A stretch of DNA of 64,000 nucleotides, taken from contig NZ_BBJM01000005.1 in the NCBI RefSeq assembly GCF_000740055.1, forward strand, positions 1-64,000. Reading direction: 5' to 3'. How positions within the stretch are numbered: the first letter of the stretch is position 1; each line of letters opens with the position of its first letter. Position numbers and translations under genes: made by a program. Positions 22,045 through 30,271 of this stretch are shown piece by piece. The notes beneath the pieces were generated by a model. It was given only the letters and a program-made list of their open reading frames with translations. It made no database searches and was not told the DNA's origin. Source of the stretch: Secundilactobacillus oryzae JCM 18671. Its GTDB lineage: Bacteria > Bacillota > Bacilli > Lactobacillales > Lactobacillaceae.

Positions 22045-22203
22045 TTAATTCCATTCCGTAAATAGCTTCAACTCCGCCTCTGCTTCTGAAAGGGTAAACT
22101 CTTCAACGATTTCTCGATTAAGCTGTGACATTTCAATATAACCACGGGCCAATCTTTCAAAATCATCACCATAGTCACCAAATTCAAAATTTGCGTCTGG
22201 CAC
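22045..22203 (-). CDS. Short MazE-like antitoxin lacking the DNA-binding domain
   Basis: A 52-residue reading starts at GTG 22203 with AGGAGG seven bases upstream and ends 33 bases before mazF. Its centre, ARGYIEMSQLNREI, and the acidic end FTLSEAEAE resemble the toxin-binding C-terminus of Bacillus NdoAI (the RRGYMEMAKINLNIS region and the following acidic stretch, recalled from memory). NdoAI has a ribbon-helix-helix DNA-binding domain before this part. None is present here: a TAA lies in frame ten codons upstream, and alr ends only 114 bases before the start. The antitoxin may therefore neutralise MazF without autoregulating. Confidence 0.8.
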   Translation of the reverse strand: MPDANFEFGDYGDDFERLARGYIEMSQLNREIVEEFTLSEAEAELKLFTEWN

Positions 22204-22317
22204 GTCATTTCCTCCTGTTTGCGCGAAACATTAAAGTCACGACAACTTCCCCAAATAATTTCCCTTACAATCTGATTTTAAGTTTACCATGCTTTATTAC
22301 AGAAAGGAAACAAAATA

Positions 22318-23436
22318 CTAGTGAACGTACTTTTTTGTAATCCGATCTGAGAATCCGCAAGCAATTTCGTAATGATTAGTTTCTAGGTGATCGGCTAAAT
22401 CTTGTAAACTAATCTCTTTTGAACCATTTCGACCAACTAATGTGACTTTTGTCCCTGGTTGGTAAAATTTTGGTAACCGAATCATGATTTGATCCATGCA
22501 AACCCGCCCCAAAATATCACACTTCTGACCGTCGACTAACACGTAAAAGCCACCCAATCGGCGTTGGTAACCATCGGCATAGCCAATTGGTAATGTGCCA
22601 ACAAATTCATCTTGTTTAGCGGTATATGTTGCGCCGTACCCGACACTATCGCCGGCATGAATTTGTTTTGAAAATACAATTTCGCTAGTCAAGCTCATCG
22701 CAGGATGCAGGTCAAACGGTGGCTGCAATTCTGTCCCAGATGGATTTAAGCCATAGCCCGCCGCCCCATATCGAATCATGTTGATACCGGGAAGTGGATG
22801 ATGCCAAAGCGTGGTTGCAGAATTGGAAATGTGCACATACTTTGGCAGTTCTGGTAGCTCCGCCGTCATCGCTTGCCACTTACTAAGCTGACCTTGGAAG
22901 TATCGGTTGTCCTTCATATCCGCTGTGGCAAAGTGGGTGAAAATCCCTTCAAATGTGAGAGATTGACTCTTTGAAAGAAAATCAACCGCTCCCATTAAGT
23001 CGTCAGTTTCTCGAAAGCCAATTCGTCCCATTCCCGTATCCACTGCTAAATGAACCAAGAGTTGACCAGGTATGCCTTCAAGATTGCGCTCAGCTTGTTG
23101 TAGCCAATCAAGTGAACCGACTGCTGCAGCAATCTTTTGTTCAACCATTAAATGAGCGTACTCTGGTGACGTAATCCCCAGCACTAAAATTGGGTCCGTA
23201 AAACCACTTTGTCGTAGTTCAATAGCTTCATCTAGAATAGCCACACAAAAACCGGTAGCGCCAGCCTCCTTGGCAGCCATAGCCGTTTGTACTAGGCCGT
23301 GACCGTACCCGTTTGCCTTTACCACCATAAATAGTTCAGCACCATTCTGTAGGTGATCCTTGGCAGTTTTCACATTATAACGAATTGCCTCCAAATCAAT
23401 GGTTAATACGGTTGGTCTATGAATTCCTACGGCCAT
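22318..23436 (-). CDS. alr: Alanine racemase
   Basis: PLP enzyme that makes D-alanine for peptidoglycan and teichoic acids. The 372-residue protein shows the PLP-lysine motif VVKANGYGHG (residues 38-47) and the opposing catalytic tyrosine in DSVGYGATY. Its ATG shares one base with the stop of acpS, a TAATG overlap that indicates coupling. It is followed by the MazEF pair. Confidence 0.97.
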   Translation of the reverse strand: MAVGIHRPTVLTIDLEAIRYNVKTAKDHLQNGAELFMVVKANGYGHGLVQTAMAAKEAGATGFCVAILDEAIELRQSGFTDPILVLGITSPEYAHLMVEQKIAAAVGSLDWLQQAERNLEGIPGQLLVHLAVDTGMGRIGFRETDDLMGAVDFLSKSQSLTFEGIFTHFATADMKDNRYFQGQLSKWQAMTAELPELPKYVHISNSATTLWHHPLPGINMIRYGAAGYGLNPSGTELQPPFDLHPAMSLTSEIVFSKQIHAGDSVGYGATYTAKQDEFVGTLPIGYADGYQRRLGGFYVLVDGQKCDILGRVCMDQIMIRLPKFYQPGTKVTLVGRNGSKEISLQDLADHLETNHYEIACGFSDRITKKYVH

Positions 23437-23798
23437 TAGATCGACATCCTTTCTAAAATAACTTCTGTCATGACGAGTTGCTTAGTATGCGAAATGGATA
23501 AAAAGGCATTTCCCTCAAATGGGTGCTTCACGAATCCTGGTTTTCCTAGCGCATCGGAAGCAATCTCCAATTGTTTGAACGATAAGTTTTTACCAATTCC
23601 TGTCCCAAATGCCTTACTATAGGCCTCCTTGGCCGACCAACGATTAGCCAAATAAACTAAAGCCGCACGTCCTGTCAACGCTTGATAAGCGTTTAGCTCA
23701 GTCTCCGTTAGAATCCGGTTAGCCAGCGAACTTAATGATTCACCCCCGCGATCTAAGCGGTCAATTTCTTCTATATCAATGCCAATTCCATAGATCAT
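23436..23798 (-). CDS. acpS: Holo-[acyl-carrier-protein] synthase
   Basis: Transfers the 4'-phosphopantetheine arm from CoA to acyl carrier protein, activating fatty acid synthesis. The 120-residue protein shows GIGIDIEEIDR at the N-terminus (metal-binding Asp) and NRWSAKEAYSKAFGTGI (the Glu of WSAKEA). It is the first gene of acpS-alr-mazEF; the ATG at 23798 has GGAGG upstream. Confidence 0.97.
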   Translation of the reverse strand: MIYGIGIDIEEIDRLDRGGESLSSLANRILTETELNAYQALTGRAALVYLANRWSAKEAYSKAFGTGIGKNLSFKQLEIASDALGKPGFVKHPFEGNAFLSISHTKQLVMTEVILERMSI

Positions 23799-23827
23799 GG
23801 CTTGCCTCCGTCGTTTTGTTCAGGCTT

Positions 23828-23838
23828 TAATTATAGCA
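23828..23838 (-). promoter_or_regulatory. Extended -10 promoter of acpS-alr-mazEF
   Basis: The minus strand reads TGCTATAAT about 30 bases upstream of acpS. A hairpin at 23843-23887 lies immediately upstream, over the -35 region. Confidence 0.6.
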
Positions 23839-23842
23839 TATC

Positions 23843-23887
23843 AAGCCCAATTCGGCTGATATCCAAACCGGGCAAATTGGGCTTTTT
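23843..23887 (+). terminator. Plus-oriented terminator-like hairpin upstream of acpS
   Basis: AAGCCCAATT pairs with AATTGGGCTT and a run of T follows on the plus strand only. No plus-strand gene precedes it. It may block antisense transcription or be a by-product of the promoter region. Confidence 0.5.
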
Positions 23888-23935
23888 TATCCATCTATCA
23901 TCTTAAATTCCACTAATTGTAATTGATAGCAAAAT

Positions 23936-23970
23936 AAAAAACGACCACACCAGATTGGTGTAGTCGTTTC
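23936..23970 (-). terminator. Terminator of cshA
   Basis: The minus strand shows ACGACTACACCA paired with TGGTGTGGTCGT and a T run. Confidence 0.88.
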
Positions 23971-23981
23971 GTTTAAATCGC

Positions 23982-25562
23982 TTAGTCTTTAGTTCTGATT
24001 GTGAAGGCCCGACTGCTTGATGATGCGCTGTGACTCTTACGAGCACCGCCACCATTGTTGCTGCTACGGTGTTCACCACCGCCACGACGATCGCTTGAAC
24101 GACCTCCGCGTGAACCGCCACCTGAACGATGATCGCCACCGCGACCACCACGTGAGCCACCGCCACGACGATCGTTAGAACGACCACTACGGTTACGGCT
24201 ACCGCCACGATAACCACCCTTGCTACCGCCTGATTTACGACGAGGCAATGGGCGTTCTGGTGTAATCTTAACAGGAACTTGGTTAGTGTCATCCTTCGTT
24301 ACATCATTCAACAATGCTGCAACGAGATCAACTGCATCATATTTTTCCATTAATGATTCAGCAACTTCACGATACTTTTCAGTATCCGTGCGGTTGATTA
24401 AGTCATCAACAGTTGACTGAGCGTTGGCTAATTGACTAACCAAAGCTTCGTCATCTGTAGGTGGCTTCAATGGTAATAAGCGCACCTTAGTTAACTTTTC
24501 AATTTCTCTCATGTAATCCATTTCGCTAGGCGCAACGAATGTTAATGAAACCCCATGACGTCCGGCACGACCGGTACGGCCGATACGGTGAACGTAGCTA
24601 TCTGGATCTTGAGGAATATCGAAGTTATAAACGTGAGTAATGTCATTAACATCAATCCCACGAGCAGCCACATCGGTTGCGACTAAGATATCTAACTTAC
24701 CGCTCTTAAATTGGTTCAGGATTTGCATCCGGCGCTTTTGAGTTAAATCACCATGGATACCAGCAGCGTTGTAACCACGAGCCAGTAAACCACTAGTAAT
24801 TTCATCAACACGACGCTTTGTTCGCGTGAAAACAAGCGTTAAATCAGGTGCTTGTACGTCGAACAAACGAGTCATGACGTCGAACTTCTCAAAGTCTTTA
24901 ACCTTAACGTAATATTGGTCCACAAGATCAGTGGTCAATTCCTTGGCCTTAATCTTAATGTGTTGTGGATCTTTCATGAATTGTACACCTACCCGCTTGA
25001 TTTCAGCAGGCATCGTTGCTGAGAATAGCAACGTTTGGCGTTCTTCAGGTAATTGCTTGATAATATCTTCGATGTCGTCAAGGAAGCCCATGTTAAGCAT
25101 TTCATCTGCTTCATCCAATACTAACGTATTAACATGGTCCAACTTGATTGTCCCACGACGAATGTGGTCCAAAAGACGACCGGGTGTCCCCACAATAATT
25201 TGTGGGTGACTCTTCAAACTGTTAATTTGACGACGAATATCAGCACCACCGTACACAACTTGTACTTTGGCATGTTCGTCTTTACCCAGCTTATAAATTT
25301 CTTCTTGCGTTTGAATCGCAAGTTCACGAGTAGGTGAAACCACTAGTGCTTGAATAGCAGAGTTGTGTAAATCAGCCTTCTCTAAAATCGGTAATGAAAA
25401 CGCAGCGGTCTTACCAGTTCCAGTTTGTGCCTGTCCAATAATATCTTTCCCTTGTAATACCAAAGGAATGGTCTCGGCCTGAATTGGTGTCGCTTCTTCA
25501 TAGCCGTTTCTCTTGATTGCCTTTAAAATGTTATCAGACAACCCAAGTTCACTAAACTTCAA
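23982..25562 (-). CDS. cshA: DEAD-box RNA helicase CshA
   Basis: ATP-dependent RNA helicase of the degradosome, ribosome assembly and cold adaptation. Motifs in order: Q-motif near residue 20, AQTGTGKTAAF (I), PTRELA (Ia), DEADEML (II), SAT (III) and HRIGRTGRAG (VI). After a dimerisation-type region, the last 90 residues are an RGG-rich tail with repeats such as GGSRGGRG and RSSDRRGGG, likely a disordered RNA-binding tail. The start is TTG at 25562 with AGGAGG eight bases upstream. The 5' leader from the promoter at 25687-25715 is about 118 bases long. Confidence 0.97.
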   Translation of the reverse strand: MKFSELGLSDNILKAIKRNGYEEATPIQAETIPLVLQGKDIIGQAQTGTGKTAAFSLPILEKADLHNSAIQALVVSPTRELAIQTQEEIYKLGKDEHAKVQVVYGGADIRRQINSLKSHPQIIVGTPGRLLDHIRRGTIKLDHVNTLVLDEADEMLNMGFLDDIEDIIKQLPEERQTLLFSATMPAEIKRVGVQFMKDPQHIKIKAKELTTDLVDQYYVKVKDFEKFDVMTRLFDVQAPDLTLVFTRTKRRVDEITSGLLARGYNAAGIHGDLTQKRRMQILNQFKSGKLDILVATDVAARGIDVNDITHVYNFDIPQDPDSYVHRIGRTGRAGRHGVSLTFVAPSEMDYMREIEKLTKVRLLPLKPPTDDEALVSQLANAQSTVDDLINRTDTEKYREVAESLMEKYDAVDLVAALLNDVTKDDTNQVPVKITPERPLPRRKSGGSKGGYRGGSRNRSGRSNDRRGGGSRGGRGGDHRSGGGSRGGRSSDRRGGGEHRSSNNGGGARKSHSASSSSRAFTIRTKD

Positions 25563-25686
25563 ATAAATTTCCTCCTGTGGAAACGCTCATTATGACAACT
25601 TACCGCTAACGAAAAATCCGTTCCGTCGTACTGCGCAGCAAATGTGACAATGACTGTTCTAATCTTCTTTTAAACGTAACTAAACT

Positions 25687-25715
25687 ACTATACAACTAAA
25701 CCAATAGATTAGCAA
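25687..25715 (-). promoter_or_regulatory. Promoter of cshA
   Basis: TTGCTA (25710-25715) and TATAGT (25687-25692) on the minus strand with a 17-base spacer, starting just after the murF stop. It implies an untranslated leader of about 118 bases, as is usual for cold-regulated RNA helicases. Confidence 0.65.
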
Positions 25716-25721
25716 CAAAAG

Positions 25722-27092
25722 TTATTTGAGGGCGTTCAAGGCTTCTTCCAAATGAATCCCGTGACTCCCCTTCAACAACACTAAGTCATCTTCGGTCACT
25801 TCCTTGTCTAGTTGCATAATGAGCGCCGAAAGATCAGTGGTTGGAAAATAATGGAGTGAGTCAGAAGGGTAAATGGTAATCAGCTTATTTTCTAAAGCTT
25901 TCATATGTGTACCAATCAAATACAATGACTGAATTTGGTCGGGATGAAGATAATCTGCTAATTCAGCGTGCATCGCATCTGCATCCGTTCCCAGTTCCAG
26001 CATATCACCAAGTACAGCAATTCGCTTTCGTTTAGCTGGTACTTGGATAAAGGCACTCAGCACCTCTTTCACAGCTGTTGGATTTGAATTGTAAACGTCA
26101 CTGAGGATTTGTTCTCCGCGGGCACCCTTCATCCATTCTGTTCGATTTTCGGTAATGTCAAAGTCCTTCAAGGCTTGATGCATGTTCTCGGGACGAATCT
26201 GATAGGTCGCTGCAACGGCTAACGCAGCTAATGCATTGTTAACGTTGTATTCGCCAATCAGTGGAATTTCGAACGTTTCATCTGGCCAACGGTTCGTTTT
26301 AAACGAAGTTGCAGTTGGTGTCGCCACAATGTCAGTTGGATAGAAGTCATTGATTGCTTCACGGCCAAACGTCCGTTGATATTGACTGATTGCCTCTGCT
26401 CGTTCTCGCAACAGCGGCTCATCGCCGTTATAAATGAAAACGCCATCCGCTTTCAAGCCACTGGTAATTTCCATCTTGGCATCAGCAATCTTATCTCTGG
26501 TACCAAAAAACTCAATATGAGCCTCACCAATCATGGTAATTACCGCCAAATCAGGCTGAGCTAACTTGCTAAGAAATTCAAGCTGGCCAGGTCGATCCAT
26601 CCCCATTTCAACAACCAACAATTCAGTCGTCGGTTCCATTGATAGAATGGTAACTGGCACACCAATTTCATTGTTAAAGTTGTCCTGGGTCTTTGTGACG
26701 TTGAACTGGGTCGCTAACAATGCTGCAATCATGTCCTTAGTGGTTGTCTTACCATTGGAGCCAGTCACAGCCACAACTCGAGGATTGATTTTCATCAAAT
26801 AGTAACGGCTGAGGTCCTGCAAAGCTTGTAACGTATCCTTAACCACAATAACTGGCAGATCCGTTGAAATATCAGTATGGTCACGACACCAGAATGTCGC
26901 TACGGCACCATTCTTGGCCGCACTGTCAACAAACGTATGACCATCACGTTCACCCATCAATGGCACAAACAAAGCGCCCTCTGTCACCTCACGACTATCA
27001 AAGCTGACGCTCGAAACCTCAAGGGTTTTCCACCGTTCGATATCGTTTTCTGCATTTACCGCTTTAGCAATTTCAGCAAGTTGCATTTTCAT
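25722..27092 (-). CDS. murF: UDP-N-acetylmuramoyl-tripeptide--D-alanyl-D-alanine ligase
   Basis: Adds D-Ala-D-Ala (or the organism's depsipeptide) to the UDP-MurNAc tripeptide, the last cytoplasmic step of the wall precursor. The 456-residue protein has the Mur-ligase ATP motif GSNGKTTTKDM (about residues 113-123) and the downstream NNEIGVP and ENRTEW segments. The ATG at 27092 has AGGAG eight bases upstream. A small upstream reading (27073-27153) with its own strong ribosome binding site overlaps the start. Confidence 0.97.
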   Translation of the reverse strand: MKMQLAEIAKAVNAENDIERWKTLEVSSVSFDSREVTEGALFVPLMGERDGHTFVDSAAKNGAVATFWCRDHTDISTDLPVIVVKDTLQALQDLSRYYLMKINPRVVAVTGSNGKTTTKDMIAALLATQFNVTKTQDNFNNEIGVPVTILSMEPTTELLVVEMGMDRPGQLEFLSKLAQPDLAVITMIGEAHIEFFGTRDKIADAKMEITSGLKADGVFIYNGDEPLLRERAEAISQYQRTFGREAINDFYPTDIVATPTATSFKTNRWPDETFEIPLIGEYNVNNALAALAVAATYQIRPENMHQALKDFDITENRTEWMKGARGEQILSDVYNSNPTAVKEVLSAFIQVPAKRKRIAVLGDMLELGTDADAMHAELADYLHPDQIQSLYLIGTHMKALENKLITIYPSDSLHYFPTTDLSALIMQLDKEVTEDDLVLLKGSHGIHLEEALNALK

Positions 27093-27153
27093 AATTTAAA
27101 ACTCCTATTTTGTGGCGGTTCACTGAAAGTAAAAGAGACCAAACCATTCTCAC
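27073..27153 (-). other. Candidate upstream ORF overlapping murF
   Basis: A GTG with GGAGG seven bases upstream opens a 26-codon reading that ends 20 bases inside murF in another frame. Its product (VRMVWSLLLSV...) matches nothing recognised. It could couple or throttle murF translation, or be chance. Confidence 0.3.
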
Positions 27154-27251
27154 AATTTGCCCTCCTTCAATTAACCGCTAAACTGTATGCCTTAAAATCA
27201 GGCTAAAAACGCTAATCACTATTATACCATATTCTAAATTTTCAAATTCAA

Positions 27252-27312
27252 AATAAAAATTCCCCAGCCCATTCTCATCAAAACACCGTCGTGAGAACGT
27301 TACTGAGGAATA
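27252..27312 (-). terminator. Terminator of lemA-htpX
   Basis: A long imperfect stem on the minus strand (ATTCCTCAG with CTGGGGAAT, inner GTTCTCA with TGAGAAT) is followed by TTTTTATTTT. Confidence 0.65.
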
Positions 27313-27328
27313 TTCGATTATGGTTATC

Positions 27329-28216
27329 TTACATTTTCTCCAAACGTTCAATCCGATCCGCAATCGCTGGATGGGTTGAGAACAAGGAACTTTCACGCTT
27401 TTTCTTGGCTGGATCCGAAATATAAAGTGCGGCACTTGCTGAATCAACATTTTTCATCGGCTGACCACCCTCTAATTTTCTTAGGGCTGAAATCATCCCT
27501 TGAGGATTTCGTGTCAATTCAACACTCGAAGCATCGGCCAGGTACTCCCGATTACGGGATAATGCCAACTGAATCATCGTCGCCACAATTGGCGCCAAGA
27601 TAATGGCCAACAAGGAAAGAACCATTAAAATGAGATCAATTGGGTTTGACCCTTCTTTACGATCACGGTTTCCACCGCCCCACCATAGGCCACGCATCCC
27701 AAAGTTCACCAGGATAGAAATAGTTGAGGTGAGCGCTAATGCAATCGTGGAAATCCGAATATCGTAATTCCGAACATGTGAAATTTCATGTCCAATCACA
27801 CCCTCTAACTCTTCACGATTCATCATCGCTAATAGGCCAGTCGTTGCGGCCACCGCCGCATGTTCAGGATTATTACCCGTTGCAAAGGCGTTCGGACTCG
27901 GGTCATCGATAATATAAACCTTTGGCATTGGGACTCGAGCAACCATCGCCATATCCTCCACCACGTGAAAAAGTTCTGGTGCCGCATTTGCATCCGTCAC
28001 CTCATGTGCGTGGTTCATGGCCATGACGACGCTCGTGGATTGCGAAACCATGATAAGCGTATAAACAACCGCTATCACAACCGCAAGTAATAGTCCGCCA
28101 ATCCAACTACCGTAGAAGTAACCGATAGCTGCGCCAATCAGGCTGACAAACAAAATGAAGCCGACCATCACATATATGGTTTTACGTTTATTTTGTGCAA
28201 TTTGCTGAAATAACAA
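27329..28216 (-). CDS. htpX: Membrane zinc metalloprotease HtpX
   Basis: M48-family membrane protease for quality control of membrane proteins. The 295-residue protein has two N-terminal helices (about 15-34 and 36-55), the zinc motif HEISH in [14 protein letters not shown] (about residues 140-144), two further membrane segments and the third ligand region ADASSVELT. The start is TTG at 28216 with AGGTGA upstream. It follows lemA by 10 bases, a conserved pair in Lactobacillales. Confidence 0.96.
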   Translation of the reverse strand: MLFQQIAQNKRKTIYVMVGFILFVSLIGAAIGYFYGSWIGGLLLAVVIAVVYTLIMVSQSTSVVMAMNHAHEVTDANAAPELFHVVEDMAMVARVPMPKVYIIDDPSPNAFATGNNPEHAAVAATTGLLAMMNREELEGVIGHEISHVRNYDIRISTIALALTSTISILVNFGMRGLWWGGGNRDRKEGSNPIDLILMVLSLLAIILAPIVATMIQLALSRNREYLADASSVELTRNPQGMISALRKLEGGQPMKNVDSASAALYISDPAKKKRESSLFSTHPAIADRIERLEKM

Positions 28217-28226
28217 CCAAATTCAC

Positions 28227-28811
28227 CTACTTGTCAAATCCTTTAAACTCGTCAAAGTTAACGGTTGGGTTTTCTTTTTCTTCTTCGGGAACTTGTAGAT
28301 AGTCGCCCTGCTTGAAGTGATGAATCCCAGCAACGATATTACTTGGGAAGCTTTGAATCTTCAGGTTCAAGTTGGCAACTGACGTATTATAAAGTTGACG
28401 GGAGTAAGCAATCTTGTTTTCAGTGTTTGCCAACTCTTCCATCAATTTAGTAAACTGAGCGTCTGCCTTCAACGTTGGATAGTTTTCCGCTACGGCGAAG
28501 AAGGAACTCATGGCGCCACTCAATTCGTTAGAAACCGCCATGGTCTTCTGGCGATCACCAGCGGGCACGTTAGCCATTTGATTTCTAAGACTGGTTACCT
28601 TCGCCAATGTCTCTTGTTCAAAATTCGCGTAACCCTTAACCGTGCTAATTAAATTAGGAATTAAATCATTCCGTCGTTTCAGTTGCACATCAATCTGACT
28701 CCATGATTCTTCTACGTAAGTTCGCATTTTGATCAAGCCGTTATATTGCACCACATAAATGATGGCAATCAGCGCGACAATCACAATAACAATAAGCCAA
28801 GTCATATTCAT
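28227..28811 (-). CDS. lemA: LemA family protein
   Basis: A 194-residue protein with one N-terminal membrane helix (residues 4-22) and a long helical extracytoplasmic or cytoplasmic domain (VEESWSQIDVQLKRRNDLIPNL is the family signature). The biochemical role is not established. Its pairing with htpX suggests a part in membrane protein quality control; this is inference from context. Confidence 0.94.
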   Translation of the reverse strand: MNMTWLIVIVIVALIAIIYVVQYNGLIKMRTYVEESWSQIDVQLKRRNDLIPNLISTVKGYANFEQETLAKVTSLRNQMANVPAGDRQKTMAVSNELSGAMSSFFAVAENYPTLKADAQFTKLMEELANTENKIAYSRQLYNTSVANLNLKIQSFPSNIVAGIHHFKQGDYLQVPEEEKENPTVNFDEFKGFDK

Positions 28812-28953
28812 CTAATAACCTTCTCCCTCTGTATTTAACCTTATCTTAGCAGACTTTCTGCCCCTATACTAGAAACATCGTTCCTGCGGCAAAAACTTGA
28901 CGAGTTCTTTAAAAATCACTAGAATACCGCTATTAGATTAGGAGTGAAACCAT

Positions 28954-29412
28954 ATGAAATCAGTTGTCTTTGTTTGCTTAGGAAACATCTGTCGCTCACC
29001 CATGGCCGAGGCCATCTTCAATCACTTGGTTGATGAGGCTGGCTTATCAAATGCCATTACCGTTTCTTCACGAGCCACAAGTACTGAAGAAGAGGGAAAC
29101 CCTCCTCATCCTGGTGCTCAGGAAACGATGCGCCGTCATGGGCTCGATTTCACCGGCTTTCGATCCCAGCCAATTTCGAAACAAGATTTCGAAACCGCTG
29201 ATTACATCATTACAATGGATCAACAAAACGTGGCCAATCTAAAACGAATGGCCCCAGCCGGGACTGAACAAAAAATCCACCTGTGTCTCGATATCGTACC
29301 GGGTCACGAAGGTCAAGAAATTCCAGACCCTTGGTACACGCACAAATTCGAATACACTTATGACCTACTCATGTCGGCACTGCCATCGTGGCTGAACAAG
29401 ATTAGTAACTAA
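28954..29412 (+). CDS. Low-molecular-weight protein-tyrosine phosphatase
   Basis: A 152-residue phosphatase with the P-loop CLGNICRSP at residues 8-16 (catalytic Cys8) and the general-acid DPW in IPDPWYT near residue 128. Such enzymes oppose bacterial tyrosine kinases; no kinase or capsule cluster is present here, so the target is unknown. ATG at 28954 has AGGAG upstream. Confidence 0.95.
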   Translation: MKSVVFVCLGNICRSPMAEAIFNHLVDEAGLSNAITVSSRATSTEEEGNPPHPGAQETMRRHGLDFTGFRSQPISKQDFETADYIITMDQQNVANLKRMAPAGTEQKIHLCLDIVPGHEGQEIPDPWYTHKFEYTYDLLMSALPSWLNKISN

Positions 29413-29457
29413 AAACAGGGAATCATATTCATAATGAATGTGGTTCCCTGTTTGCTT
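29412..29457. terminator. Terminator between the phosphatase gene and srtA
   Basis: AACAGGGAA(T)CA pairs with TGGTTCCCTGTT around an ATTCATAATGAAT inner stem. T runs are short on both sides. Confidence 0.7.
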
Positions 29458-29460
29458 TCA

Positions 29461-30159
29461 TCAATTATTAAACTTACCGTTGAACTGTTTCTTAATCGTT
29501 GTTGGTGCATCCTTGTAGGCGTAACTATCAACTAGTTTCCCACGAATCATGAGCCGACCAGCCCCCGTTGCGTCACAGGTAACTAACGTGACAATATCTC
29601 GTTTGGTCTGATCCACCACATCGACCCGGGTAGCCGCAATGTACTTACGAGTGTAGGCCTTATACTTGAACACTTTTTTCATGTTAGTCAGATAAATTGA
29701 ATCTCCAACCTTCGTCTTGAAGAAAAGCGGACTAAACAAAACATCCTTTCGCACCATATGGTGTCCAGCCAACGGGTAGTTACCTTCACCCATCTTTTGG
29801 TCTGCTCTCAGGGTTCCGGCAGCTAAGGCTAACGTTTCGTTGCTAACCCCCTTAGCGACTGGCAAATGAACCTTGGAACTGGGGACCAGTATTTGTCCCA
29901 CAACGCTAATGTCCTTCTCATTAAGTCGTGCCCGCGCCACTGTTGAAAAGTCCAAGCGTTTTGCATCACTAAAATCAAAGTTAGCCTTCTTTTTTTCGTT
30001 TTTCTTAACTGACTTTTGCGTAATCTCAGGCTGATAGGAGGTTACCAACCAGTTTTTAATTTGCTGATTTAAAATTAAGCCTAACGAAATGAGTACCAAA
30101 ATCGTGAAGCCAATTCGATATAACCAAGTACCAAATTTATTTTTCCGTTTTTTTGCCAT
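29461..30159 (-). CDS. srtA: Class A sortase
   Basis: Membrane-anchored transpeptidase that links LPxTG proteins to peptidoglycan. The N-terminal helix (about residues 12-27) follows a very basic start. The catalytic domain has the His in LAGHHM (about residue 134) and the Cys in TLVTCD (about residue 196), with Arg in GRLMIRG. The length of 232 residues is typical. The start ATG at 30159 has only a G-rich GGGGGA as ribosome binding site. No substrate gene lies in this window. Confidence 0.95.
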   Translation of the reverse strand: MAKKRKNKFGTWLYRIGFTILVLISLGLILNQQIKNWLVTSYQPEITQKSVKKNEKKKANFDFSDAKRLDFSTVARARLNEKDISVVGQILVPSSKVHLPVAKGVSNETLALAAGTLRADQKMGEGNYPLAGHHMVRKDVLFSPLFFKTKVGDSIYLTNMKKVFKYKAYTRKYIAATRVDVVDQTKRDIVTLVTCDATGAGRLMIRGKLVDSYAYKDAPTTIKKQFNGKFNN

Positions 30160-30271
30160 GCGTGTGTCCCCCAGGAGTAGTGATTAATGACTATTAAAGC
30201 ATTAAATGTTAAGGTAATACCCATAGATAATTCTAAACTATGCGACTTGCAAATGAAAGAAGATTGATTTT

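Noticed and set aside
23843-23887. Terminator-like hairpin as evidence of a hidden plus-strand gene
   Set aside because: No plus-strand ORF with a ribosome binding site ends before it; alr and acpS occupy the opposite strand.
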